Source: Campylobacter concisus (lineage in GTDB: Bacteria > Campylobacterota > Campylobacteria > Campylobacterales > Campylobacteraceae). From it: 64,000 bases of DNA. A program made the position numbers and the translations under genes. Numbering within the stretch: the stretch's first letter is position 1; each line of letters begins with the position of its first letter. Of this stretch, positions 17,841-27,166 are shown in pieces. Under the pieces are notes generated by a model that worked only from the letters and a program-made list of their open reading frames with translations, was not told the origin of the DNA and ran no database searches. Location of the stretch: contig NZ_CP049270.1 in assembly GCF_003048595.2 (NCBI RefSeq), positions 1,488,001-1,552,000 of the forward strand. The letters run 5' to 3'.

Positions 17841-18896
17841 ATGAATAAATTTTTATTAGCGTCTCTTGGTCTAGCAGCTGTTGCTTGCGTTGCTATGGGA
17901 GATGATAAAGTTTATAAGCTAAAGCTTGCTAGCTCATGGGAGAGCACTATGCCAGTGCTTGGCGATGTACCAAAAGAGCTAAAGGACAAAGTTGAAAAGA
18001 TGAGTAATGGCAGACTTGAGCTAAGGATTGATTATCCATCAAAGCATAAATCGCCTTTTGCGATGCTTGATTTTGCTAAAAGCGGTCAATACGACATTAC
18101 CTACACAAGTAGCTATTATTATAAAGGCAAAGATGCTAAAACTATATTTTTTACAGCAACTCCATTTATGATGAATACTGATGAGCAAACAGCTTGGTAT
18201 GAATTTGGCGGTGGTAAGGAGCTTGAGGCAAAAGTTTACGATCCATACAATATCAAAATTTTTAGAGCTGGAAATACCGGCATGCAAATGGGTGGCTGGT
18301 TTAAAAAAGAGATAAAATCATTAGATGATATCAAAGGCTTAAAGATAAGAATTCCGGGCTTTGGTGGTGAAATTTACGCTAAACTTGGCGCTAACATCAA
18401 TACTATCCCAACTGGTGAGCTTTACATGGCTCTTGAGATGGGAACGATCGACTCAGTCGAATGGGTAAGCCCAGCTTATGACATGGCACTTGGCTTTCAC
18501 AAAGTAGCAAAATACTACTACACAGGCTGGCAAGAGCCAAACGGTGAAACTCAATTTTTCTTTAATAAAAAATCATACGAAAAACTTCCAGATGACCTAA
18601 AAGCGATCTTTGAAGCAGCTGCAGCTGAAGTAGCAAGAGATGCAAATACAAAAGTATTTTATTCAAACGTCGAGTACTGGGATAAAATGAAGAGTGAATA
18701 TCCAGACATCCAAGTAAAATCTTTCCCTCCAGAAGTAATTGCAGCTCTTAAAAAAGCCACAAATGAGCTTCTTGATGAAGAGAGTGCTAAAGATCCGTTA
18801 TTTAAAGAGATCGTTGAGTCTCAAAGAGCTTTCCTTAAAAAAGCAAGAGAATGGACTAAAATTTCAGACTACGCTTATATCAAAACAAACGAATAG
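17841..18896 (+). CDS. TRAP transporter substrate-binding protein (DctP family)
   Basis: This 351-residue periplasmic protein has a signal peptide of about 20 residues ending near CVAMG. The DctP/TakP-like fold is indicated by KLKLASSWE at the mature N-terminus, NTGMQMGGWFKKEIKS, LKIRIPGFGG (ligand-carboxylate arginine region) and MGTIDSVEWVSP. The EWVSPAYDMALGFH stretch resembles the alpha-keto-acid-binding branch. The start at 17841 is set by an AAAGGAG site; the frame runs upstream to 17808 through the promoter. No DctQ or DctM membrane partner lies next to it; it has its own promoter and terminator. Confidence 0.9.
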   Translation: MNKFLLASLGLAAVACVAMGDDKVYKLKLASSWESTMPVLGDVPKELKDKVEKMSNGRLELRIDYPSKHKSPFAMLDFAKSGQYDITYTSSYYYKGKDAKTIFFTATPFMMNTDEQTAWYEFGGGKELEAKVYDPYNIKIFRAGNTGMQMGGWFKKEIKSLDDIKGLKIRIPGFGGEIYAKLGANINTIPTGELYMALEMGTIDSVEWVSPAYDMALGFHKVAKYYYTGWQEPNGETQFFFNKKSYEKLPDDLKAIFEAAAAEVARDANTKVFYSNVEYWDKMKSEYPDIQVKSFPPEVIAALKKATNELLDEESAKDPLFKEIVESQRAFLKKAREWTKISDYAYIKTNE

Positions 18897-18904
18897 TAAA
18901 ATTT

Positions 18905-18928
18905 AGCAGGGATATTCCCTGCTTTTTA
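18905..18928 (+). terminator. Rho-independent terminator after the TRAP binding-protein gene
   Basis: A perfect 8-base stem AGCAGGGA / TCCCTGCT with a three-base TAT loop is followed by TTTTT. It is the clearest GC-rich terminator in the window. Confidence 0.9.
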
Positions 18929-19017
18929 TATTTATTCTAATTACTTTCAATAAAAATTTTAATCAAAATGTTTTTATACAAGCCATAAATTTTTACAAAA
19001 ATAAATACTGGTGGCTA

Positions 19018-19806
19018 TTATAGATAGAAAATTTCTCTCATTGAGCGCTCTATCTTTGACTCATCGAGTGTATTGTGAAAAAATAAATTTAGTGCTAAAA
19101 CCGCTTGATATAAAAGCATATCGGCACCATCTTTTACGCCAAGGCTGCTTTGCTTGGCCATTTCTAAAAATGGTGTTTGCTTACCATAAATCACATCAAA
19201 TGCGAATTTAGCATCTTTAAAAATGCTTTTTAAAATTTCTTTAGGTGCTGGTAAAAAATCATCCTTTAAGCCAGCAGAGGTCGAGTTAATGACTAGATCA
19301 AATTTTTGCTCTTCGTAGTTATCCCAACTAAAGCATTTGTACTCATCTTTAAATTTCTCAAGCCTATCTTTACTTCTATTTAGTATGCAAACATCAACGC
19401 CTTGTTCTTTTAATGCATAAGTTATGGCATTTGCAGTACCGCCAGCTCCAAGAACAATAGCTTTTTTTACATCTTTAAAATTTTTTATTGCCTTTAAAAA
19501 CCCAGGCGCATCTGTATTGTATGCATAAATTTTGTCATTTTTAAGCACAAGCGTATTTGCAGAGCCTATTTTGCGAGCTATATCTGAAGCTTCATCGGCT
19601 AAATTTAAAGCCCACTCTTTATGTGGAAGCGTTACGTTTGCACCATTTAATTTTAAGGATTTAAATTTATTGATTAATTCGCTACCATCTTTTAGCAAGA
19701 CTCTTGTGTAAAGTGCTTTTAAGCCCAGGTCTGCAATGGCTTTATTGTGCAGCCTCGGAGATACCGAGTGAGCTATTGGATCTCCAAAGACTGCGAATGT
19801 TTTCAT
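19018..19806 (-). CDS. aroE: Shikimate dehydrogenase
   Basis: This 262-residue NADP-dependent enzyme reduces 3-dehydroshikimate. It shows the substrate motif FGDPIAHSVSPRLHN, the catalytic-lysine loop NVTLPHKEWAL, the NADP site VLGAGGTANAI and NSTSAGL. It is the last gene of the long minus-strand operon that starts at gatC, and it overlaps the SPOR gene by four bases. Confidence 0.95.
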   Translation of the reverse strand: MKTFAVFGDPIAHSVSPRLHNKAIADLGLKALYTRVLLKDGSELINKFKSLKLNGANVTLPHKEWALNLADEASDIARKIGSANTLVLKNDKIYAYNTDAPGFLKAIKNFKDVKKAIVLGAGGTANAITYALKEQGVDVCILNRSKDRLEKFKDEYKCFSWDNYEEQKFDLVINSTSAGLKDDFLPAPKEILKSIFKDAKFAFDVIYGKQTPFLEMAKQSSLGVKDGADMLLYQAVLALNLFFHNTLDESKIERSMREIFYL

Positions 19807-20648
19807 TTTGCTCTAAAGATAAAAGCGTCTTTATTGATATCTTTTCTAATATCGCCTACTACTTTTTGAAGCGTTTTTTCATCAAATGGACCAACTAAAA
19901 TTTTAGTCAGTTCACCAACTTTTATAGTCTTGTAACTATATCCCTTAGCAGCGATCTTCTTCATATATTCAGCATTTGGATTAAATTTACTAGTCACAAA
20001 CACTTGAACGTAAGAGCCTTTTGTGGCAGGTTCACTTTTAGCTACTTCAGCTTTTTTGTCCGTTTTTTCTATTTTAGTTTCAGCCTTTTTTTCAACCTTT
20101 TTATCTACTTTATTTTCAGTCTTAGCTGGTTTTGCCTCACTCTTTTTATCAGTAGCTGCTACTTTTTCGACTTTTTTAACTGGAGTATCTACCTTTGTCT
20201 CAGCTTTTTTTGCTGGTATTTCAGCAGGCTTTTCGATAGGCTTAACTATCTCTTTTGGCTCTTCAGTTTTAGAAACAGGCTTATTATTTTCTTTATCCTT
20301 TAGCTTTTTGATCATATCTTCAAATTCGTCTTGTTGCTTATTTTCAGGCACGATCGGTACTTGCTCAAAAAGCTGTGTATCGCCTTTTTTATTGTCTGAA
20401 TTTGTATCAGCTATCGGAGCTTGTCTATCTACTGGCTGCTCAGCTGGTACTGGAGGAAGCACTAGTCTTGAATCAGCTTCATTTTGAGCTTGTGAAGGAT
20501 CGCTTGAATTTACTAGCTTCATAGCCACTACAATGATCAAAAAAAGTATAATAAGAGCTGCTATAAATATCAGAAGTTTTTTTAGCTTCAATCCTCTTGC
20601 GTCATCATCTCTTTCTAAAAGAATATCTTTTAACTCATCGTTTTCCAC
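19803..20648 (-). CDS. SPOR-domain membrane protein
   Basis: The protein has 281 residues: a short cytoplasmic N-terminus, one membrane helix (about 25-45), a long Lys/Glu/Pro/Ala-rich periplasmic linker (about 105-205) and a C-terminal SPOR domain beginning near GSYVQVFVTSKFNPNAEYM. SPOR domains bind denuded septal peptidoglycan, so a role at the division site is likely. The low-complexity linker creates long false frames on the other strand. Confidence 0.88.
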   Translation of the reverse strand: MENDELKDILLERDDDARGLKLKKLLIFIAALIILFLIIVVAMKLVNSSDPSQAQNEADSRLVLPPVPAEQPVDRQAPIADTNSDNKKGDTQLFEQVPIVPENKQQDEFEDMIKKLKDKENNKPVSKTEEPKEIVKPIEKPAEIPAKKAETKVDTPVKKVEKVAATDKKSEAKPAKTENKVDKKVEKKAETKIEKTDKKAEVAKSEPATKGSYVQVFVTSKFNPNAEYMKKIAAKGYSYKTIKVGELTKILVGPFDEKTLQKVVGDIRKDINKDAFIFRAK

Positions 20649-20661
20649 TTTTTATCCTTAA

Positions 20662-21204
20662 TTACATATATTTTGACCAACTTGCCCCGCGCTCTTTTTG
20701 ATAGAGCTTATAAGGTAAAGTTAGTATGTTAAATTCTTTTGGCATATCGATATTTGGAAACATTCTCCACTCTTTAGGTAGCTTCTGTGAAAGCTTTGCG
20801 TTGAGCATATTTGCTAGCTGACAAGCCTCATTTAGCGTAGTATGACCTTTATGCACGTAAAGGTGCAGATGTCCTGGCGTCTTACTCTCGTAGGCTGTAA
20901 AATTTATAAACCCCTCTTCTCTTAAAAGAAGCTGTGCTTTATGCCAAAATCTATCTGGGGTTCTGCCGTTATAGTCAAAGACTATATTCTCAACTTTATC
21001 GTATGCATTTATTAAAGAGTGTGCAATAACAGCCTTGCCCTCTTCATGCTCTTTCATAATATTATAGGTCAGTGGCTCATTTATCTTTTCAAATTTATCA
21101 AAGAAAATTTTACCTCTGTATTCTATTTTATTAACGATCGTATCACGCTTGATATAGTAGTGAGTTGTAATAATCTTTATAAGTGCCGTATCAATACTTT
21201 GCAT
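20662..21204 (-). CDS. DUF1882 family protein
   Basis: This protein of about 180 residues is conserved in this position among campylobacters, as I recall, between glyA and the SPOR gene. It has no signal peptide or membrane helix. The central part carries a histidine-rich [15 protein letters not shown] stretch that could bind metal or nucleic acid. I chose the ATG at 21204, which overlaps the glyA stop as TGATG, rather than the TTG one codon earlier. Function is unknown. Confidence 0.8.
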   Translation of the reverse strand: MQSIDTALIKIITTHYYIKRDTIVNKIEYRGKIFFDKFEKINEPLTYNIMKEHEEGKAVIAHSLINAYDKVENIVFDYNGRTPDRFWHKAQLLLREEGFINFTAYESKTPGHLHLYVHKGHTTLNEACQLANMLNAKLSQKLPKEWRMFPNIDMPKEFNILTLPYKLYQKERGASWSKYM

Positions 21205-22448
21205 CAAAATGTCGCTTTATCATAGATTATAAATTTGTGAGCAAGTTCAACTAGCTCAGCTTTTGTCTTCTCTTGTAAAGATGTGTTGTTTATGTCGCTT
21301 AGCACGTCAGCTATTTTGTTTGCTATTAGTTCAAACTCAGCTTCTTTCATGCCACGAGCCGTAAGCGCAGGACTACCAACACGTATACCACTTGTGATAA
21401 ATGGGCTTCTTGTCTCACCTGGAACCGTATTTTTATTTACTGTTATGCCTGCATTTCCAAGAGCGATATCAGCGTCTTTACCACTAAAATCTCTATTTAA
21501 AAAGCTCATTAAAATTAGATGGTTATCAGTGCCACCACTTACTAGATCAAAGCCTCTTTTTATTAGCACTTCGCCTAATTTTTTAGCGTTTGCTTTTACT
21601 TGTTTAGCATAAATTTTCCACTCAGGACTAAGGTTGTGCTTAAAGCCAACTGCCTTTGCTGCGATGACATGAACTAGTGGTCCGCCCTGGATACCTGGGA
21701 AAATAGAAGCATTTATCTTCTTAGCATACTCTTCGTTATTTGTCATAATGATACCGCCTCTTGGGCCTCTTAATGTTTTATGCGTAGTTGAGCTTACGAC
21801 ATCACAGTATGGGAAAGGACTTTGATGCTCGCCAGCAACAACAAGACCAGCAATGTGAGCAACATCTGCAAAAAGTATCGCACCAACAGCATCGGCTATC
21901 TCACGAAATTTTTTAAACTCGATCTCTCTTGTGTATGCGCTTGCGCCACAAACGATCATTTTTGGTTTTACTATCTTTGCGATATCCATGACTCTATCGT
22001 AGTTTATGCGGCCATCAAGCTCGACGCCATAGAAAAAGCTCTCATACATCTTGCCAGAGCTGCTAACCTTTGCGCCGTGTGTTAAGTGTCCACCATGGCT
22101 TAGATCCATGCCTAAAATTTTATCGCCTGGATTAAGTAAAGCGCCATAAACACCTTGGTTTGCCTGAGAGCCTGAGTTTGGTTGAACGTTTGCAAATTCA
22201 CATCCAAAAAGCTCTTTACATCTATCGATCGCGATTTGCTCGATCTCATCTACAAATTCGCAGCCACCATAATATCTCTTGCCAGGATAGCCTTCAGCGT
22301 ATTTGTTTGTTAGGATTGAGCCCATTACTTCCATAACTTCTGGATATGTAAAATTTTCACTAGCGATCATCTCAAGGTGATCACATTGGCGTTTTAGCTC
22401 TAAATTTACTAGATCGTAAATGTCCTTATCGTAGCTTTGCAAACTCAT
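21204..22448 (-). CDS. glyA: Serine hydroxymethyltransferase
   Basis: This 414-residue PLP enzyme interconverts serine and glycine and feeds one-carbon units to tetrahydrofolate. It shows [38 protein letters not shown] and the PLP-lysine loop [14 protein letters not shown]. Length is normal. It overlaps lysS by four bases. Confidence 0.98.
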   Translation of the reverse strand: MSLQSYDKDIYDLVNLELKRQCDHLEMIASENFTYPEVMEVMGSILTNKYAEGYPGKRYYGGCEFVDEIEQIAIDRCKELFGCEFANVQPNSGSQANQGVYGALLNPGDKILGMDLSHGGHLTHGAKVSSSGKMYESFFYGVELDGRINYDRVMDIAKIVKPKMIVCGASAYTREIEFKKFREIADAVGAILFADVAHIAGLVVAGEHQSPFPYCDVVSSTTHKTLRGPRGGIIMTNNEEYAKKINASIFPGIQGGPLVHVIAAKAVGFKHNLSPEWKIYAKQVKANAKKLGEVLIKRGFDLVSGGTDNHLILMSFLNRDFSGKDADIALGNAGITVNKNTVPGETRSPFITSGIRVGSPALTARGMKEAEFELIANKIADVLSDINNTSLQEKTKAELVELAHKFIIYDKATF

Positions 22449-23956
22449 TTTTCATTCTCCTTTATCTCATTTTTAAGTGGCCTCATCGCTGGGAAGAGCA
22501 CAACATCACGTATTGATTTTTTATCCGTTAAAAGCATCACGAGCCTATCTATGCCTATACCCTCACCTGCAACTGGTGGCATGCCGTATCCTAGGGCTTT
22601 TACATAGTCCTCGTCCATCTCATGTGCCTCGTCATCGCCTGCGTTTTTAGCATCGATTTGCGCTTTAAAGCGGTTGTATTGATCAATTGGATCATTTAGC
22701 TCGTTAAAGCCATTTGCTAGCTCACGACCAGCGATAAATAGCTCAAACCTCTCAGCCACATCAGGATTTGCGTCACTTCTTCTTGAAAGTGGACTGATCG
22801 AAATCGGATAATCAATAACAAAAGTTGGGTGTATAAGCTTACTCTCTACGTAGTTATCAAATAACTCAGCCTGTAAGTGACCAAGATCAAGCTTCTCATT
22901 TGCTTCAAGGCCATCAGCTCTTAGTTTTGCTAAAATTTTATCTTTGTCGTTTATGATATTATCATCTAGTTCGCCGATTTCAACTAGAGCTTTTTTGTAG
23001 CTTATTCGCTTAAATGGCTTGCTAAAATCAATCTCCATGCCATCAAAATTTACAACTTTTTCCATATCTAGCTTGTCTAAAATGACATTAAAAAGATCCT
23101 CTGTGATACCCATTAAATCGTGGTAGTTGTGGTATGCCCAGTAAAACTCTATACTTGTAAACTCAGGATTGTGAGTAAGATCCATACCTTCGTTTCTAAA
23201 ATTTCTATTCATCTCATAAACAGCCTCAAAGCCACCTACTATAAGGCGTTTGAGGTATAGCTCAGGTGCGATCCTTAGATATCTCTCTACTCCAAGGGCA
23301 TTGTGAAAAGTGATAAATGGCTTGGCGTTTGCACCGCCTGCTATTGGGTGTAGCATCGGAGTTTCAACTTCTAAAAAGCCTTTTTCTTCAAAAAATCTTC
23401 TAATCGTACTTATAATCACTGAGCGTCTTTTAAAATCAGCTCTAACTTCAGGATTCATTATCATATCAAGATATCTTTGGCGATATCTTGTCTCAACATC
23501 AACTAGACCATGATACTTCTCAGGAAGTGGACTTATCGACTTTGAAGCAAGGCTAAGCTCGCTTACATGCATGGAAAATTCGCCAGTTCTTGTTATAAAT
23601 GCATAACCTCTGACATAGACGATATCGCCTATCTCTACGTATTTTTTAACGATTTTAAACCACTCTGGATCAAGCGTTTTATTGCTAAAGTAAATTTGTA
23701 AATTTCCATCTTCATCTTCGATATTTGCAAAAACCGCTTTTCCAGCATCACGAATTAGTTTTATTCTACCTGCAAGACCTACTAGCTGACCCTCGGCCTT
23801 TTTTTCTTCTGTATCATTAATGTAGTTAAATTTTAGTCTAAATTTAGAGATATTCATATCTCTTCTAAGAAAATGCGGATATGGATTAATACCTAAATTT
23901 CTTAGCTCGTCTATGCTTTGTAGTCGTTGAATCTCATGTTGGTTGTCAAATATCAC
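22445..23956 (-). CDS. lysS: Lysyl-tRNA synthetase (class II)
   Basis: This 503-residue class II synthetase has an N-terminal OB-fold anticodon-binding domain (about 50-150) and a catalytic core with motif 2 ([20 protein letters not shown]) and motif 3 ([10 protein letters not shown]). It charges tRNA-Lys. It lies between fur and glyA in the same transcription unit. Confidence 0.98.
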   Translation of the reverse strand: MIFDNQHEIQRLQSIDELRNLGINPYPHFLRRDMNISKFRLKFNYINDTEEKKAEGQLVGLAGRIKLIRDAGKAVFANIEDEDGNLQIYFSNKTLDPEWFKIVKKYVEIGDIVYVRGYAFITRTGEFSMHVSELSLASKSISPLPEKYHGLVDVETRYRQRYLDMIMNPEVRADFKRRSVIISTIRRFFEEKGFLEVETPMLHPIAGGANAKPFITFHNALGVERYLRIAPELYLKRLIVGGFEAVYEMNRNFRNEGMDLTHNPEFTSIEFYWAYHNYHDLMGITEDLFNVILDKLDMEKVVNFDGMEIDFSKPFKRISYKKALVEIGELDDNIINDKDKILAKLRADGLEANEKLDLGHLQAELFDNYVESKLIHPTFVIDYPISISPLSRRSDANPDVAERFELFIAGRELANGFNELNDPIDQYNRFKAQIDAKNAGDDEAHEMDEDYVKALGYGMPPVAGEGIGIDRLVMLLTDKKSIRDVVLFPAMRPLKNEIKENEK

Positions 23957-23957
23957 C

Positions 23958-24425
23958 TTACTTTCCCTTTATATTATTTTTTGAGCATTTTTCACAAATT
24001 CCATAAAGCTGCATCATATGGCCAGTTAGTTTAAAGCCATGATCTTTTGCGATACTGATTTGTCTTTTTTCTATCATTGGATCTTCAAATTCTATGATAA
24101 GGCCGCACTTTCTGCATATCATATGGTCGTGATGTGGCTTTGTGGCAAGCTCAAATTTTTTGCCTTGTGAACCAAAGCTGATTGATGTCACCATTTCTGA
24201 TTCTTCAAGTAGATTTAGTGTTCTATAAACAGTTGCGATACCAATATTTAGCTCAGGGTGTGTCTCTTTTATAAAAAGATAAAGTCTTTCTGGAGTAAAG
24301 TGTTCGCCATTGTTATATAGCGTTTTTAGTAAAATTTCACGCTGTTTCGTGTATTTTAAACCATTGTCGCGAAGCACTCTTTTGAATTTCTCAAGCAACG
24401 CATCATATTCTAAATTTTCTATCAT
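23958..24425 (-). CDS. fur: Ferric uptake regulator Fur
   Basis: This 155-residue repressor has an N-terminal winged helix ([14 protein letters not shown]), a [14 protein letters not shown] recognition helix, the metal-binding [11 protein letters not shown], and a second CxxC pair in GICEKCSKN. Two CxxC pairs indicate a structural zinc site. Fur represses iron-uptake genes with ferrous iron. It lies one base from lysS, inside the operon, with no promoter of its own seen nearby. Confidence 0.96.
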   Translation of the reverse strand: MIENLEYDALLEKFKRVLRDNGLKYTKQREILLKTLYNNGEHFTPERLYLFIKETHPELNIGIATVYRTLNLLEESEMVTSISFGSQGKKFELATKPHHDHMICRKCGLIIEFEDPMIEKRQISIAKDHGFKLTGHMMQLYGICEKCSKNNIKGK

Positions 24426-24426
24426 T

Positions 24427-25038
24427 TTATTCCCCTTTTGTGATATTAGAGTCGGTATTTACACTAGCATTTGCATCCATTGAGATAAATGCATCAGTTT
24501 TATTTGTATCCATTGGTCTTGCCACTATCTCATCTAACTCACTTTTGATATTTTTTACATCAAGATTTGTTATCCATTTGCCAGTTTCTATCAAAACCGG
24601 ATAAACTTTACTGTTCGCAAAATAAGGAGCAATTATATTATTTAGCGAAGTGCCAGATACTACAGCAACTACTGCAGAAAATGTTAAGAAAATTTTTCCA
24701 CTTCCCATAACAAATCCACCAAGTCTATCCAAAAAACCAAGTCCGCTTACTGAAACTATTTTTGATAAAAATTTACCAACTAGTAAGCAAACTAGCCAAA
24801 AAACTAGCCAAAGAGAGATAAATGCAACAAACTGTAAAAATGAAGGATTTTCAAATTTATATATATTTTTAGTTATAAACTCACCAGATAGATCTGAAAA
24901 CCTGCTAGCTATAATTAAGCCGCCGATAAGTCCAATAAGTCCGAAAGCTTCTTTTATAAGTCCATTTAATATGCCTTTTATGCCAAGCATCAAGACAAGA
25001 GCAATAATAATAATATCAAACCACGTTACTAAATCCAT
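24427..25038 (-). CDS. CvpA family membrane protein
   Basis: This 203-residue protein has four membrane helices (about 8-30, 32-52, 66-90 and 103-128) and a polar C-terminal tail. The N-terminus [27 protein letters not shown] matches the CvpA/colicin V production family, seen here as two hydrophobic runs around KGILNG. Biological role is unclear in campylobacters. It abuts pilT with a one-base overlap of start and stop. Confidence 0.82.
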   Translation of the reverse strand: MDLVTWFDIIIIALVLMLGIKGILNGLIKEAFGLIGLIGGLIIASRFSDLSGEFITKNIYKFENPSFLQFVAFISLWLVFWLVCLLVGKFLSKIVSVSGLGFLDRLGGFVMGSGKIFLTFSAVVAVVSGTSLNNIIAPYFANSKVYPVLIETGKWITNLDVKNIKSELDEIVARPMDTNKTDAFISMDANASVNTDSNITKGE

Positions 25039-26177
25039 TATATAGTTCCTATTAAATTTTGAAGTTCTTGCTGGCTAGTTGAATAAGCTAGCGCATTTTC
25101 TTTTGTAATCTTACCCTCTTTTAGTACTTTCATCAAAGCCTGGGTTTGCGTACTCATACCAGTTTGTTGTTGATTTAGCTGCATCTGAGAGTAAATTTGA
25201 TGTATTTTGTTTTCACGTATCAAGTTTGAGATAGCCATATTGTTTATTAAAATTTCATGCACCGCGCATCTTCCACCGCCTATCTTTGGGATCAGGCTTT
25301 GTGAAACGACAGCAGTTAGCGAAACACTAAGCATATTTCTTACTTGTAATTGCTCGCTCCCATCGAAACTATCAACGATCCTATTTATAGTTTGAATGGC
25401 TGAATTTGTGTGAAGCGTACCAAAGACTAAGTGTCCGGTCTCAGCCGCCGTAATAGCCGTTGAAATCGTTTCCCTATCTCTCATCTCGCCTACAAGTATG
25501 ATATCTGGATCTTCACGAACCGCAGATTTTAGAGCCCTTGAGTAAGAAGTTGCGTCAGTGCCGATATTTCTATGAGAAAATAGAGCTTTTTTATTGTTAT
25601 GCACAAACTCGACTGGATCCTCAATTGTAATAATATGCTTTCTATAATTTAAATTTATCTCATTAAGCATGGCTGCGAGAGTTGTTGATTTACCACTTCC
25701 TGTCGGTCCAGTAACCAAAATAAGACCTTTTTCACGCTTAATAATGTGTTTAAAAATTTGTGGGGCATTTAACTCATCAAGAGATGGGATATTGATTGGG
25801 ATTATACGAAAAGCAGCAGCTAAATCACCATTCATGGTATAGTAATAGTTGCCACGAAAGCGACCAATATCTGGAAGCTCGATCGCAAAGTCAAGCTCTT
25901 TATTATTCTCAAGTTCACTTTTTTGTTCATCAGTAATCAAAGCAAAACATAAATTCTCTATATCCTTGCCTCTTAGCACGCCAAAATCAATAGGCTTTAA
26001 AGCACCATCTACTCTTATTTGCGGCTCAGATCTTGAAACAAGGTGAAGATCGCTTGCCTTATCACTCACAACAGTTTTTAAAAGTGTTTTTATATCGCCA
26101 GCAAGATTATTAAGGCTATTATCTTCTGGTATTTTTACACTTAAATTCTTTGCCTGAAGCTGTTCGATTAGATCCAT
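25038..26177 (-). CDS. pilT: PilT-type twitching-motility ATPase
   Basis: This 379-residue hexameric retraction-type ATPase shows an N-terminal PAS-like part (SDLHLVSRSEPQIRVDG), Walker A GPTGSGKSTTLAAML, Asp box (ITIEDPVEFVH), Walker B (DIILVGEMRDRET), His box (ETGHLVFGTLHTNSA) and the PilT C-terminal AISNLIRE motif. No type IV pilin, PilB, PilC or secretin gene is near. It lies between gatC and cvpA; I recall those two as neighbours in C. jejuni. It could drive a pilus or a type II-like/competence system encoded elsewhere. Confidence 0.92.
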   Translation of the reverse strand: MDLIEQLQAKNLSVKIPEDNSLNNLAGDIKTLLKTVVSDKASDLHLVSRSEPQIRVDGALKPIDFGVLRGKDIENLCFALITDEQKSELENNKELDFAIELPDIGRFRGNYYYTMNGDLAAAFRIIPINIPSLDELNAPQIFKHIIKREKGLILVTGPTGSGKSTTLAAMLNEINLNYRKHIITIEDPVEFVHNNKKALFSHRNIGTDATSYSRALKSAVREDPDIILVGEMRDRETISTAITAAETGHLVFGTLHTNSAIQTINRIVDSFDGSEQLQVRNMLSVSLTAVVSQSLIPKIGGGRCAVHEILINNMAISNLIRENKIHQIYSQMQLNQQQTGMSTQTQALMKVLKEGKITKENALAYSTSQQELQNLIGTI

Positions 26178-26187
26178 ATTTTTACCA

Positions 26188-26475
26188 TTATTCTATTATT
26201 TTTGGTACAGCAAAAAAATGCCCTTCACGCGAAGGAGCGTATTTCAAGATCGTATCAATCACATCGCTTGGTCTTGGCTCATCTTCTCTTAAAGGTGTGC
26301 CACCTTTTATAGAGCTAACTACAGCTTCATCGCTGCTTAGATCAAGTTCGTTTAAAATATCAACAAAAGATACAATCTCACTTAGTTGTTTTTTTACTTC
26401 TTCTCTTTTTTCATCACTGATTTGTAAGGCAGAAAGTTTTTCTAATTTATTTAAAAGAGTATCATCTATTTGCAT
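26188..26475 (-). CDS. gatC: Asp/Glu-tRNA amidotransferase subunit GatC
   Basis: This 95-residue subunit stabilises GatA in the GatCAB complex that makes Gln-tRNA-Gln and Asn-tRNA-Asn. It shows LEKLSALQISDEKREEVKKQL and the C-terminal LREDEPRPSDVIDTILKYAP pattern of the family. It is the first gene of the minus-strand operon. Confidence 0.93.
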   Translation of the reverse strand: MQIDDTLLNKLEKLSALQISDEKREEVKKQLSEIVSFVDILNELDLSSDEAVVSSIKGGTPLREDEPRPSDVIDTILKYAPSREGHFFAVPKIIE

Positions 26476-26508
26476 TATATAAGTAACCTTATTAATTAAT
26501 TTTGAGCC

Positions 26509-26565
26509 ATTATATCACATTCAAGCTTTAATTTTGGGATAGTTTTAATTTAATTATGTTAAAAT
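26509..26565. promoter_or_regulatory. Divergent promoters between gatC and the YfgM-like gene
   Basis: Minus strand: TATAAT at 26509-26514, about 35 bases before gatC. Plus strand: a weaker TAAAAT at 26560-26565 before the TTG start at 26603. Both lie in a 127-base AT-rich gap. Confidence 0.45.
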
Positions 26566-26602
26566 CTGCGAATTAAAATTTTTTAAAAATAAAGGAAAAG
26601 CG

Positions 26603-27166
26603 TTGGCTATAAAAGAAGATCTAACACAGATAAAACAAGAGATTGGTGCTCAAGAACAGTTTTTAGAAAGCATGATCAAAGGTGAGCGTTTCTTTAGAAA
26701 GTATAAAAAATTTATGATAATTGCCATTATCGTTGCCGTCATTGCAATTATTGGATTTTATTCGAACAAAATAATAAATGATAATAGAATTGAAGATGCA
26801 AATTTGGCTTACTCAAAGCTCATTTTAAATCCAAACGATGCAAATGCCTTAAGCATTTTAAAAGAAAAAGAACCAAATTTATATGCACTTTTTTCACTTC
26901 AGCAAAAGCTTGATAAAAATGAGACAAATGGCATTAGTGAACTTGCAAATTTAAAAGTAAATCCTATAGTAAAAGATATCATTCTTTCACAAAATGGTAA
27001 TGCAAACACTCAGATTTTAAGCGAATATAGCACACTTTTAAAAGGTTTTGAGCTTTTAAAACAAAACAAAATCAAAGAAGCAAATGATGAGTTTAATAAA
27101 ATTTCACTCGACTCTCAACTTCAAACTTTAGTTAAAAATTTAAAACACTATCAGGGAATAAAATAA
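26603..27166 (+). CDS. Membrane-anchored helical protein (YfgM/TPR-like)
   Basis: This 187-residue protein has one membrane helix (about 36-55), a short positively charged cytoplasmic part, and a helical periplasmic domain with repeated paired helices like TPR_21/YfgM proteins. The TTG start has an AAGGA site about 7 bases upstream. It is followed immediately by a lipoprotein with a beta-propeller-like sequence, an arrangement similar to the yfgM-bamB pair of other proteobacteria. This suggests envelope protein assembly, as inference only. Confidence 0.7.
   Translation: MAIKEDLTQIKQEIGAQEQFLESMIKGERFFRKYKKFMIIAIIVAVIAIIGFYSNKIINDNRIEDANLAYSKLILNPNDANALSILKEKEPNLYALFSLQQKLDKNETNGISELANLKVNPIVKDIILSQNGNANTQILSEYSTLLKGFELLKQNKIKEANDEFNKISLDSQLQTLVKNLKHYQGIK

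Noticed and set aside
20023-20487. Long open frames opposite the SPOR gene
   Set aside because: They mirror the Lys/Glu/Ala/Pro-rich linker and have repetitive Ser/Phe content without a ribosome site.
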